Shown one piece after another: positions 24,741 through 34,926 of a stretch of DNA of 64,000 bases. The stretch covers positions 5,518,001 through 5,582,000 of the forward strand of contig OU964932.1 in the NCBI GenBank assembly GCA_918807975.1, in the 5' to 3' direction. The notes beneath the pieces were generated by a model, which made no database searches, was not told where the DNA came from, and was given only the letters and a program-made list of their open reading frames with translations. A program made the translations under genes and the position numbers. Every line of letters begins with the position of its first letter. Within the stretch, counting starts at the first letter, position 1. Source of the DNA: Aplidium turbinatum. Its lineage: Eukaryota; Chordata; Ascidiacea; Aplousobranchia; Polyclinidae.

Positions 24741-27700
24741 ATGTTTGACAAGCGCGCAAAAATATTTTGCATCAGTTGTGGAGTTGAGATATCTTCATTG
24801 TATATCAAATGTACAGATTGTGACAATATTGAGCTGTGCTTGAAGGTATGTGACATGTGTGTAGCTTCAAATTAACATTTGTTTCGTTTGTTGCTGTTTA
24901 TGCTTTTCCATTTCTATTTTACCAAGAGTTTACAATAATTTTTGTAGTGTTTCTCATCGGGAATTGAATTGCAACGGCATTTGAAAACCCACAGATACAG
25001 AATAATAGTGAGTTTGTAGTTTAATATTGAATATAAGTTCTTCTGTGAAAATCTTATTTAAATGAGAAATTGTTATCTGTTTGCACAGTATTCACTTGTG
25101 TGTATATGCTGTATAATAAATACAACTTTTTGTGTAAACTGTGTTGTTTTCATCTTTTATTCATCTAGCTTTGTACAATAATAATCAGAAAATACTATTC
25201 AAATTATTTATGATGTGTTAGTAGGTTAAAAAATTGGCTGATCAAACAAGCTGTTTTGTTACATTATATATATGTTAAATACAGGGTGACCCAAAAAGAT
25301 TCGTACCCATATTTTATTCGATTTTTTCACATTTGGAACACATCTTGGGAAAGCCATAAATTGACTAAAAATTGACAGAAAAAGCTAAAACTGTGGTCAA
25401 TGGTCTTCCATAAACTGAATAATGTAAGGTTGTAATTTGAAATAAATAGCTTTTCAATCAAAGTCATAATTGAGATTTTCATGGGTACGAATCTTTTTGG
25501 GTCACCCTGTATTTGTGGTAAAACTGATGAGTACCGGTAAGTCTTTTTTGATGTAGCCTACTAAGACTACTATAATAATCATTTCTAATCAAGTTTTTAT
25601 TTGTGCCCATTGTGACAACATACAGTACACTGTGATCACAGATGCAATACAACAGGAAGCAGCAAGTGGACATAGCCTTTGAGTCATTTGCTCCCATTAT
25701 TTTGGCTTGCTAGCCTGTCTGTTCTGTTCTCTCGTTTGACTTGTAGTAGCTTAGATTGGCAATGTCTCCTCGTGCAGCCAAGATACGGTAGTTGGGTCCA
25801 GTTGTCGAATACCAATGATTCCACTTGAGGGCCGTAAGATGGAACATTCGTGCAGTAGGCTATGTGTTGCATTGTTTGTTCTACCGCTCCGCAAACACAT
25901 ATCGGCATATTATGCAATCCCCACCTAAACAGATTAGCTCCAGTGCAGCCAACGTCACATCTGATCCTGTTCAATGTAACCCATGCCTTTCTTGAGAGGT
26001 CTGCTCCAGGAGGGATGGAGAGTGCTGGTATAACTGAAAACTGACAAGTGCTAGCCTACTAAGTGCCTTTATCGAGACACAGTTGTGTGCTCTGGAGTTG
26101 TTGAATCCACGACCTTAAAAACGTCGCATAGACGTTCATTTCACTTGACTATGCAGCTGACAAAGCACATTAGGCTACACAACTTTATTTCAAAAGTTGT
26201 AGTTTTTATCATGTTGATTGCGTTAAATCAAAACAATCAAATGAATCTTCTGAACCTGATTACACAGTGAAACTTCATTTTTTACTGACAAGGTTTTCAA
26301 TTTTCGACACTATTTCCTTTCTGATTAGGATAATGGAACTTTTGCATTATTTGATGTCGCTTGGAGTGCCGAAGAAGAACAAACTCTACTAGAGAGTGTC
26401 GAACAACACGGACTTGGTAACTGGGATGAAGTTGCTTCAAACATTCCAACCAAATCAGCAAAAGCAGTGGAAGACCATTACAATGCACTCTACATAGAAG
26501 GTTATCTTGGAAGAGTGACTGTTCCAGCTGAAATTCCTAACAGGATGACTGATCACACTCCCCCTATACATGGTATAGCACTACGGTACTTAGTGTGATT
26601 AGTTTTTTTTAACATACCGGTATCCGAGAATATTTTTCATAATAAAAGATTAATATTAAAACAAACCAGCTTTGTGTAACTATTGTCTGGTATCCTGTTC
26701 TTTTTAAATCACTGTTTAAACCTTTGACAGTTCAATTATTGTCATTTCTTGCATGCTTTCAAATCCTGTGCATGTTTCTTGTGTAAAAAATAGCTTTTGC
26801 CTTGGTCCCATTTTAGCTTTGAATGCTAATGGTCCTAATGGAGGTTGTTGCAAATGCTGTTTTATCTGTAGATTGATGAAATTTTATTTTCTTACATTTA
26901 TACTTTGGATCAATGTGGTGGTCATTCTTTTACATCCACTCTGTAACATCTCAAGAAAGTCAACATCCTTGCTGTGGCTATGGTGGAAGTGATTTAGTTT
27001 GATAAATAACTTTGCCACATTTATAAAGTTTCTTAGTTTGTAGATTGAATGAGCTACTCATTATTTCTGCGTAACTGGATTATTTATAACTTGACTTTAC
27101 TGTAAATTTGTCTTTGATAGAATCAGTGTTTTCTGTTCCTCTTCCTCAAGTCAACATCACCAAGGAACAACGGGAAGAGCTTGCGTACATGCCAAACAGA
27201 GATGACTTCGAGCAAGAGTTTGATAATGATGCAGAATCTGTCGTCAGCTCCTTGTTCATGAACCAAGAAGACAATGAACTCGACAAAGGCAAGTGATAGT
27301 TGAACTCACCTCCAAATTTCAATGTTGGCTTCATACGTACTCTAGAAACAACTTTTATTCATTCATTGTGCCATCTTCACGAATGCGAAGCATGCACTTA
27401 TTGTAAAGTTTAGGAAACTTTAGCTCATTGTGTTTGCTTCTTAAAATATAAAGAACACTGAAAAATAGCCATATATTTCAACGCTTGAAATGACTATCAT
27501 ATATTGTAACACAATTGTACTTGAAAGTAACGTTTTGTTTAAAAAATTGTTTTGTCATTTGTTGCTGGGCCACGCAGCTTATTGCATCTTGTCTGGTGAA
27601 CAACCTCCAGTGTGACCTTACCTAGTAATAGAATTTTTTACCGTATTTTATTTTTTGGAAATTATATAAACAATGCAGACATTCTCGACTGAAGATAGTG

Positions 27701-30700
27701 ACAAAACATAACTGAACATCGTTGAGTGACCACTGATCGTGATGTATCAGGTTGGTAACTTGCATATTTCCTACCAGGTTTAAAACTTGCCAAGGTTGGC
27801 ATCTACCATGCACGATTGAATGAGCGCCAACGACGGAAAGACATCACCAGAGAATACAAATTAGTCGAAAAGTTTTTCAATAAGGACAAAAAATCTGTTC
27901 ACGTTTCGAAGTATGAAAGGTGAGATCATCACAGCAGGTTATGGCATTTTAGTGTGCTTGTGCAAAGTTTCCAGATTTCAAAAAAATTTCCGATATTAAA
28001 TGAGAACTTTCTGGCGACTAATTTATGCAAATACCGGTACGCATGCTAATTGTTTAATTGTTAGTTTTTGACTTGTTGTTCGCGACTAATAATCTCATTC
28101 GTACCTGCATGCCATTCATCGATAAACATCTATATATCTATTAGGCGGGTCAATATAAGGTTTGACCCCAAAAAAATTTATACAAAAGGTTTTTTTGTTC
28201 TAAGTGTATGATTAGGTTGTACTATACCCCAAAAAAAAAGTCTACAAAAATCTGACCCCGGGAAAGTGGTCAATTTACATAATTTGAAAATGGTGACCCC
28301 CCAAATTTTTCAATGTACACAAATTTTTTTTTAGTTCAATTAACACACTATAAATGTATTAAACACATATAAACATGGTATCTATGCACCAAATAAACAT
28401 ATCAGAAACCGTCTGTGATGTCATTATGATGTCATGGAAGACATAGGCGTCGATTTTTTAACATTTAAGAAAAAATTTGAGGAGGCAAGATGATAAAAAG
28501 TGTGAAATATGTACCCAAATTTGAACAGTTCCATAAAATTACACTGTCAAAGCTACAAAAAAGAACAGAAAAGCAGGGTGGCTGCCCCCCCAAACAATTT
28601 CTACTGGGGGGCGCGCCCCCCTGCCTCCCGGGAATCGACGCTTATGATGGAAGAGTATATGCACTAAACGTCAGAGAATGTCAGAGATGAAGTACCATTT
28701 TTCAAGTTATGATTGTTACATACTAGTAGTCGTCACAATTATCATCGGTACTGTCTGTGTCGTCTTGATCCAATGGAAGGACATTGTTTGGGTTTTCACA
28801 GGACACAAGTTGGCATTGTCCACAAGCAGAGGTACACGGAAATCCGTACCTTCTACATGTACATCGCCGTGTTGTGCAAGCGATCGTGCAATCGATCAGA
28901 TCAGATCGATTCAGATCAGATCAAACAGATCAGACAGATCAGATCGATCGATCAGCACGCAGGAAATGGAATATTGTAGAAGATGCAGTTGGTGGGAGTC
29001 GGGCTGGCGCAACGAAGGATGACACTGAAACTACTTTCTTTTTCAACACAGAATGTCGCAAAGATGCCGCTTTGCTTTCCAGCATAGAGTAGAACCATTA
29101 ACTGTTTGCCATACTCTTCAATAGCATCCACCCTCTGGCCAGGTTGTGTAAATGCAAGTGCCAAGGATTCTAGCTCTTTTTCGCCTTTGGTGGCTTTCTG
29201 AAAGAGTGTTCTCTTCCCTATTTTGAAGATTCGTGAGGTGGTATCGCATCCTGTAAACGCATGGATGAAGAGTAACTGAGAACATAGCTGTTGTCCGAGA
29301 CATTCCTTTAGGGTATTAATATTGTACACCCTTTGATCTTTTGACCTCTTGTCCAAACGAAAATACATTGTCTTCTTCCGACTGTCCATATGATAGAGGA
29401 GAAGGATCAAGAGATCTGTGTCTTCTCCAACCAGGGTTGTAGTGTGGTATTCAGAAGCTGCAATAGTTGCCTGAACAATATCATAGTCGGCATCTCCTTC
29501 AGCGTTTATAACTGTAGAGCCTTTCACTTGCAGTTTGTTGCTTATCATGTTGATCAGCCCTTGCTTATTGCAGCCCTGTGACAGGAATTCCTCCTTGTTT
29601 CCAGTGAAGACTGTTGCTGGAGTGAAGCTCACTTTTGGATGATTTTTCTGCTGACGGCGTTGGTGGGTGCAGTCCTTCACTGATGGTTGATCACGATAAC
29701 CGTCGAAAACGACTGTCGCCATCCCGTAATTGCGTAGGGTAAAGTCGACATAGCCATCCCCAATGGCGCCGTATGTGCTTCCCTTCGTCCATTGTACGCG
29801 ATGCATGAGGTAACCACCATCAAGGACATACTTCTCGGTCTGTGGTACTTCGTTGGTAACAGCCTCATCAGATAAGCTGCTTGCGTACTCATCGATTGCT
29901 TTAGCAAGCTGTGTTTCCTCTGGCTTCCTCATAATGTTGCTTGTCTCAAACAGGGCAGGTGGGAATGGGCTCAGTTCGTATTCTAGAACCTCCTCTAGAG
30001 AAAAGTCACCTGCATTCGATATGACCAAAAGTCTCTGAAAAAGTAGGGCGGGATCGATGGATCTATCTTGGGAAACTTTGATGCAACATGAATCACGTAA
30101 AGTTTTCACTTTGTCCTTCCGTTTACTTGCATATGTAAAAACTGGCTGACCCTCCATTTTTTCTAAGATTTTCCTCCCGACTGTTCGATAGTCATCAACA
30201 TTTACGCCATCTTTCGCAATCACTCCAGTGATGATGTTCCTCAGCGTTGGATCCGCACAAAATGGACTGAATGATTGGAGCTTTTCTTTGATTTTCGCGA
30301 GGTCGGCCTGATCTCTCTTCATCCTTGCCCCACTCATTTCCTTATGCTGTGCACTCGTTGTAAATGCTACGCTTGTTGAAGTCCTCCATCGCATGATTGT
30401 ACTCTGAACAAGCTGGTGAGGATAACACCCACAAGGCTCGCTGCTCCTCGCTCATTCCACTACCCCTTGTCAAGCCACCGGTTGTCTTTAGCGATCTCAT
30501 CAATGTCTGTTCAATTACAAGGTCCGAACCAAGGCCAGCCCAGACTTTGTCGGTTCGCCTGATGACATGTAATCCATCCTTAAATTTCTTGAAGACAGCA
30601 GAGTCCTTCATTTTGAAGTTTTGCCTGTTTTGCAAGTACAAGTATGCTGATTTCAAGTAGTTGTGGTGCCCTGCAGCAGCAAGTATTGGTAAGCACTCGG

Positions 30701-33700
30701 CAACAGCACTAAGATGTCTATCCCAGGAACCAATTCGATCTGCCATCAGCAGCATTCGTGTACATTTGACCATGTTCATGTAAGAAATCCAAAGCTTACT
30801 TGTCCTGGATTTATCAAACAAGCCAAGTTTCTTCTTGTCAAGTGCTTGCTGAAGTTTAGCATTTGTCTCCAAAGTAGCTACTGTTTCCAATGTGGTCTTT
30901 TCTTCTATCAACAAGGTGTACATGTCCTCACACGACATCACTGAACCAGCTAACTCGGGATCACTATCCATCATTTCAGAGACCAGCATCCCATTCAAGC
31001 ATTTTTCTATCAAGAGGTGGCCCCGCAAAGCTTTCTGCACAGCTTTGCCACCCATCATATGCTTTACTGCATTGTCCCCATAAACAGTTTCGAGAATGTC
31101 CATCAGACCTGACCCTTGTGGACAATGCCAACTTGTGTCCTGTGAAAACCCAAACAATGTCCTTCCATTGGATCAAGACGACACAGACAGTACCGATGAT
31201 AATTGTGATGACTACTAGTATGTAACAATCATAACTTGAAAAATGGTACTTCATCTCTGACATTCTCTGACGTTTAGTGCATATACTCTTCCATCATAGG
31301 CGTCGATTCCCGGGAGGCAGGGGGGCGCGCCCCCCAGTAGAAATTGTTTGGGGGGCAGCCACCCTGCTTTTCTGTTCTTTTTTGTAGCTTTGACAGTGTA
31401 ATTTTATGGAACTGTTCAAATTTGGGTACATATTTCACACTTTTTATCATCTTGCCCCCTCAGATTTTTTCTTAAATGTTAAAAAATCGACGCCTATGTC
31501 TTCCATGACATCATAATGACATCACAGACGGTTTCTGATATGTTCATTTGGTGCATAGATACCATGTTTATATGTGTTTAATACATTTATAGTGTGTTAA
31601 TTGAACTAAAAAAAAAAATTTGTGTACATTGAAAAATTTGGGGGGTCACCATTTTCAAATTATGTAAATTGACCACTTTCCCGGGGTCAGATTTTTGTAG
31701 ACTTTTTTTCTGGGGTATAGTACAACCTAATCATACACTTGGAACAAAAAAACCTTTTGTATAAATTTTTTTGGGGTTACCCCCATATTTTTCATATATT
31801 GACCCGCCTATATCGAAATGTTTCTTTTAAAAACCGCGCGGATATTTGAAAGAGCATGGCAAATTGTCCAAGTTTAAATAAACTCATCTGTTTATTATAA
31901 AACATTTCAAAGGAGTGCGTTACGGTACATTACTATCTTCAATCTATCACGCCTTCTATATTGCATTTTTATCACCACAGAGAAGCGAGACTGAAGTTAC
32001 GATCCTGCTCTCAATTCATGAAGAGAGAACAGTTTGACCAACTTATCGACGGTTTAGTCAAGGAACGGCAGTTGAAGAGAAAAATAACCAGGTTAAAGAC
32101 CTACAGAAAGTACGGGGTTACCAAACTGGAAGGTAAGTTCATAGGTATAATATGCTGTAACATGAACATTTGTGGCACAGTTTCGGAATGGTCGCTTTAG
32201 AATCCACTTATACAATTTTGACCATTTTAAGATGATGTTTCATTTGTTTTTTCTCGTATGCTCCCTGCTAGGGATGAGATTTCAGGACCAACCTAAAAAT
32301 CCTGGGATACCATCCCTAACTTCCTCCAACCACCACCAATGCCACGCAATACTATAGAAGGAGCGTTTTAAAATTGAGTTGCAGCAACGAAAATATAATG
32401 TTTAAAATGTTTTTCAGGCTGTGGGGCGTTTGACTCGGCGCTCTACAGGAGAGAGAGAAAGAAACACTCAAGCGAAAGCAAAGAATCATCGATTGGTCCA
32501 GATAGGCTTCACAGCGTTGGAGGTACACTAGAACTTTTCATTGATTCAATATAAACCTTTTGCATTACGGTTTGTTAGTTATTCTGGACTTGTGCTTATC
32601 AAACTACTATATTTGTGGAAAATACTATTTACGTATGACCACGTATAAATTATGTTTTAATATGTCTCAACAATGGTTCAATGTGTGCATACGTTGAATC
32701 AATGTAAATGTGAACTGATTTGTTCCTTGATACAGTATATGATTGTGCTCGGCTGCATATTTGAACAATCAAAGTCTGCATCGGTAGCTTGGTCGGTTGA
32801 ACGCCCGACTTGATGAACAAAGAAACCTCAAGATCAAGCGAGGCTAGTTCGACTCTCGGGGTGCGCGCTTGAGCAACGCATTTCAGAATTGCTCTCCAAG
32901 AGCTGACTTTTGGAACGCCAAAGTTTTTCTAGGACTCTACTTGTAATGTTCAAACATACAAAGTTTCATTTTCCCAGCAATATCACTTTTCCTCGCCGTA
33001 GTGTAAGATATGAAACCTTATGCTATGACTAAAATTAACAGATGCCGAAAACGCGACGAAACCGATTGACCCTCGGCGCCAGCCAGAACATAGTCTGCTT
33101 GGCAATGGTGAGCGAACACTGTGCTTCAACATGAAGATTACACCTTCAAAGTACATGACTGCCAAAGTCCTTATAGTCAAGGTGGGGTTTCTACAACAGT
33201 AGATGAGGTTCACCAACCTTATGTTGTCACTGAGTGTAGGTTGTTGCCAGTATGTGCTAATAATTACTTTCAAATCAATCAAAATTATAAATCAAAAACG
33301 TTTTCAACAAAAAATCGTGCAATTAGACCTTTTCTTGTACTACTGCGTTCAGTAAAATGACAACAGCAGCGAATTCCAATTCCTAGAATGTTGATCAATT
33401 TATATCATAGCGTGTGTATTCAACCTTACTGTTACATTATGTAACAGTACGGTTGAATACACACGCTATGATATAAATTGACTTACATTGAGGTGTTGCG
33501 ACCGTGCCAAGTTTTAAACTGAATTATCTGTTTCGGTATCAAAACGTTTTCGTTTTGTCGCTTCTACCTTTTTCTGGACCTCTGCCATGTTTCGCGTATA
33601 TTGTTTTTGTTGTGATAGTGAGAAAGAAAAACAAACTGAACTATTTTTTGTTTGCAGGATTCGATCATGAAGCAGCAAAGCGGACAGAGCAAACCACGCT

Positions 33701-33774
33701 ACTCTGCTTGTGTAGAAAAGTCTCAGCGCAAACGAATCTTGAATTTCTTAAAAGAAAACCAGTGGGTTTCTTGA
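24741..33774 (+). CDS. TADA2B: Transcriptional adaptor 2-beta (ADA2b), complete nine-exon gene
   Basis: TADA2B is the ADA2 subunit of the SAGA histone acetyltransferase module, bridging GCN5/PCAF and ADA3 in the nucleus. Exons: 24741-24845, 24948-25007, 26329-26572, 27121-27288, 27778-27919, 31981-32132, 32418-32522, 33042-33181, 33658-33774. All phases join, giving 410 aa against about 420 in human. The ZZ finger has C10, C13, C24, C27, C33, C36, H46 and H50. A SANT domain starts at W67 (WSAEEEQTLLESVEQHGLGN). The ADA2 middle region has LNERQRRKDITREYKLVEKF, and the SWIRM domain spans about 345-410 (KITPSKYMTAKVLIVK; RKRILNFLKENQWVS). Intron 4 has a GC donor (AAAG then GCAAGT). Intron 5 holds a 3.7-kb antisense transposon. 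The ATG at 24741 directly precedes the ZZ finger, as in the family. No lesion is seen, so the gene is probably active. Confidence 0.95.
25282..25509. mobile_element. Mariner-type MITE in TADA2B intron 2
   Basis: The inverted ends CAGGGTGACCCAAAAAGATT / AATCTTTTTGGGTCACCCTG, extending at least 29 bases, are flanked by TA. The length is 228 bp with no coding capacity. Ends of CAGGGTG.CCC.AAAA type with TA targets are typical of Tc1/mariner relatives. Confidence 0.9.
25684..26045 (-). mobile_element. LINE 3' fragment (reverse transcriptase C-terminal domain) in TADA2B intron 2
   Basis: The minus strand reads PPGADLSRKAWVTLNRIRCD, then CVCGAVEQTMQHIAYC. The pattern WVTLNRIR plus CxCGxxEQTMxHIxxC is characteristic of the region after the reverse transcriptase in common invertebrate non-LTR elements. 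Only the last 115 or so codons remain. It is antisense to TADA2B. Confidence 0.8.
28442..28646. mobile_element. hAT-type MITE nested in left TIR, 8-bp TSD ATGGAAGA
   Basis: Ends CATAGGCGTCGA and TCGACGCTTATG are inverted; ATGGAAGA stands at 28434-28441 and 28647-28654. It has a G/C-rich core (GGGGGGCGCGCCCCCC type). The same insertion occurs in the right arm. Confidence 0.85.
28952..31157 (-). pseudogene. FEN1/XPG-like nuclease-domain transposon protein, one frameshift
   Basis: Reading starts at an ATG at 31157 inside the right inverted repeat (MFGFSQDTSWHCPQ) and runs to 30342. The frame then shifts by one base near 30350 and runs open to 28952. The first part holds LKSAYLYLQNRQ, HVIRRTDKVWAGLGSDLVIE and SLKTTGGLTRGSGM, a block conserved in many uncharacterised animal proteins. 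The second part has VVFDGY, EGDADYDIVQATI, GEDTDLLILLLYH and HAFTGCDTTSRIFKIGK. These match in order the XPG N-terminal, XPG-I (acidic) and helix-hairpin-helix regions of FEN1-type nucleases. No DDE triad could be recognised. One shift suffices to stop full translation. Confidence 0.75.
31295..31498. mobile_element. hAT-type MITE nested in right TIR, 8-bp TSD TCTTCCAT
   Basis: This is the inverted counterpart of 28442-28646, with ends CATAGGCGTCGA and TCGACGCCTATG and target duplications TCTTCCAT at 31287-31294 and 31499-31506. The position within the arm is the same, so both copies descend from one insertion. Confidence 0.85.
32678..32735. repeat. Palindromic MITE family, fragment in TADA2B intron 7
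   Basis: GCATACGTTGAATCAATGTA then GTGAACTGATTTGTTCCTTG matches the family's centre and right arm; the left arm is mostly lost. Confidence 0.55.
32773..32885 (+). repeat. SINE A head fragment in TADA2B intron 7
   Basis: CTTGATGAACAAAGAAACCT, CAAGATCAAGCGAGGC and GTTCGACTCTCGGGGTGCGC match the tRNA-derived head of the SINE at 52211-52530. The body is missing. Confidence 0.7.
33395..33483. repeat. Near-perfect hairpin in TADA2B intron 8
   Basis: The left arm (TCAATTTATATCATAGCGTG onward, about 43 bases) and right arm (ending CACGCTATGATATAAATTGA) are complementary almost without interruption, with a minimal loop around TTACATTATGTAA. It is about 88 bases in all. It could be a MITE or a local inverted duplication. 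Confidence 0.85.
33488..33645 (+). repeat. SINE 3' tail module abutting the last TADA2B intron acceptor
   Basis: It begins GGTGTTGCGACCGTGCC and ends ACAAACTGAACT; the same order (GGTGTTGCGACCGTGCC ... GGAAATAAAAACTGAACTGA) occurs at 44476-44630, and the tail alone at 50615-50717. The copy ends about a dozen bases before the acceptor of the final TADA2B exon. Confidence 0.65.
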
Positions 33775-34059
33775 TCGCTTTGTTACATTGAAGGAATTGC
33801 GCTGTGTTATATTCAAAAATGTGTTTTTACACATCAAAGTTTGGAGAAAAAGCGAATATAAAATATTAGAGCCAACGCAACTGTTTCAAAAAGAGATGGG
33901 GCAATCACTTCACGTTTTTCATAACATCGGGGCTAATTGCCTGCTGGTTGAAGATAAGTATTTAGAAGTAGGAGCACAATGAAGCCATTCTTCGTATCCA
34001 CTTTTGTTATCCACTTTTGTTTACAGTTTGTTTACAGACATCTGGTTGAACCTCTTACC

Positions 34060-34918
34060 GTAAACGTCGCTATAATAGCATCTGGACTGGAAGCCAAACA
34101 CTAGGCCTAACAGGATTGCCATGTTGGCGGTTTTAACGCCAAATTTTAGAAACTTAGCATTTTTTAAATCCATTTTCAGATTAAAATATGGCACGGTCGC
34201 AACACCTCTGGTTAAATCAGTGGTTTTCAACCTTTTTGGTGGAATGGAACCCAATGAAACATTCTAAAAGTTCGAGAAACCCCTGTTCAATAATTTAATT
34301 GCCTTATGCAAAAAACATCCTTTGATTAATAAGAACTCCTTGAAGCGAAGAAAACATGTCAACGAAATTTGGCGGGAAAGCAGAAAGTTAAAGGAAATCG
34401 CACCAAAAGAAAACAACGAAAATTCGGGATCGCAGCGAACGTGTTAAAGCGTAGCAAATACAAGACTAATGTTGCTGGTTCGACTCTCGGGATATGTAAT
34501 GTTTACTCTCGGTATGTAAACTTGCGGAACCCCTAGACTTGCTGGCGGAACCTTAGGGTTCCGCGGAACCCTGGTTGAAAACCACTGCCTTAGGCTATGG
34601 TAATAATCATGTTGTTGACAAAATCAGCCCAAAATACACCATGAAAAGCACCAAGACTAGGGAAAAGTTGCCTTTTCAAACCTGATGTTTTGTAAATAGT
34701 CTACTGCCCATTGATAAAACGGAATTTTGTAAACTATTAACAATGCTGAAAAAAATTGAAAAGGCGCCAAAAACATCAAAATGCCAAAGTCATAGTAGCC
34801 TGCTAAACGCATTAAAAAACGCTAAAATTTAGCGTTAAATATGACAATTCTGTTTGCCGTACAAGATTAGGCCTATCGTTTGGTTTCCGCTCCAGATGCT
34901 ATTATAGCGACGTTCACG
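34060..34918. mobile_element. TIR element with nested hAT MITE downstream of TADA2B
   Basis: AACGTCGCTATAATAGCATC at the left and GATGCTATTATAGCGACGTT at the right are inverted, with further homology around AGGCCTA. The flanks CTCTTACC and CTCTAACC agree at 7 of 8 bases, suggesting an 8-bp duplication. No coding region is present. A hAT-type element lies inside at 34218-34587. Confidence 0.65.
34218..34587. mobile_element. Non-autonomous hAT (CAGTGGTTTTCAACC ends)
   Basis: CAGTGGTTTTCAACC at the left and GGTTGAAAACCACTG at the right, with GGAACCC motifs next to both. The target duplication is not convincing (GGTTAAAT against CCTTAGGC). It contains a scrap of SINE A (GCTGGTTCGACTCTCGGG). Confidence 0.75.
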
Positions 34919-34926
34919 CTCTAACC

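Larger units (their letters stand above)
28142..31810 (-). mobile_element. Academ-like DNA transposon with about 690-bp TIRs, 3-bp TSD TAT, in TADA2B intron 5
   Basis: The element is 3669 bp. Ends TAGGCGGGTCAATAT are inverted; the left arm runs 28142-28826 and the right arm 31115-31810, highly similar throughout. TAT flanks both sides. The minus strand encodes about 750 residues with a FEN1/XPG-like nuclease region. A 3-bp duplication plus an XPG-type nuclease fits the Academ superfamily (the AcademX type is known to carry XPG nuclease), which is my tentative assignment. Each arm contains the same nested hAT-type MITE. Arm identity and only one obvious coding lesion suggest a fairly recent insertion, antisense to TADA2B. 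Confidence 0.85.

Noticed and set aside
28678-29092. Overlapping + strand frames at the left end of the Academ-like element
   Set aside because: They read through the inverted repeat and an antisense (GATCA)n-like stretch; the real coding strand is minus.
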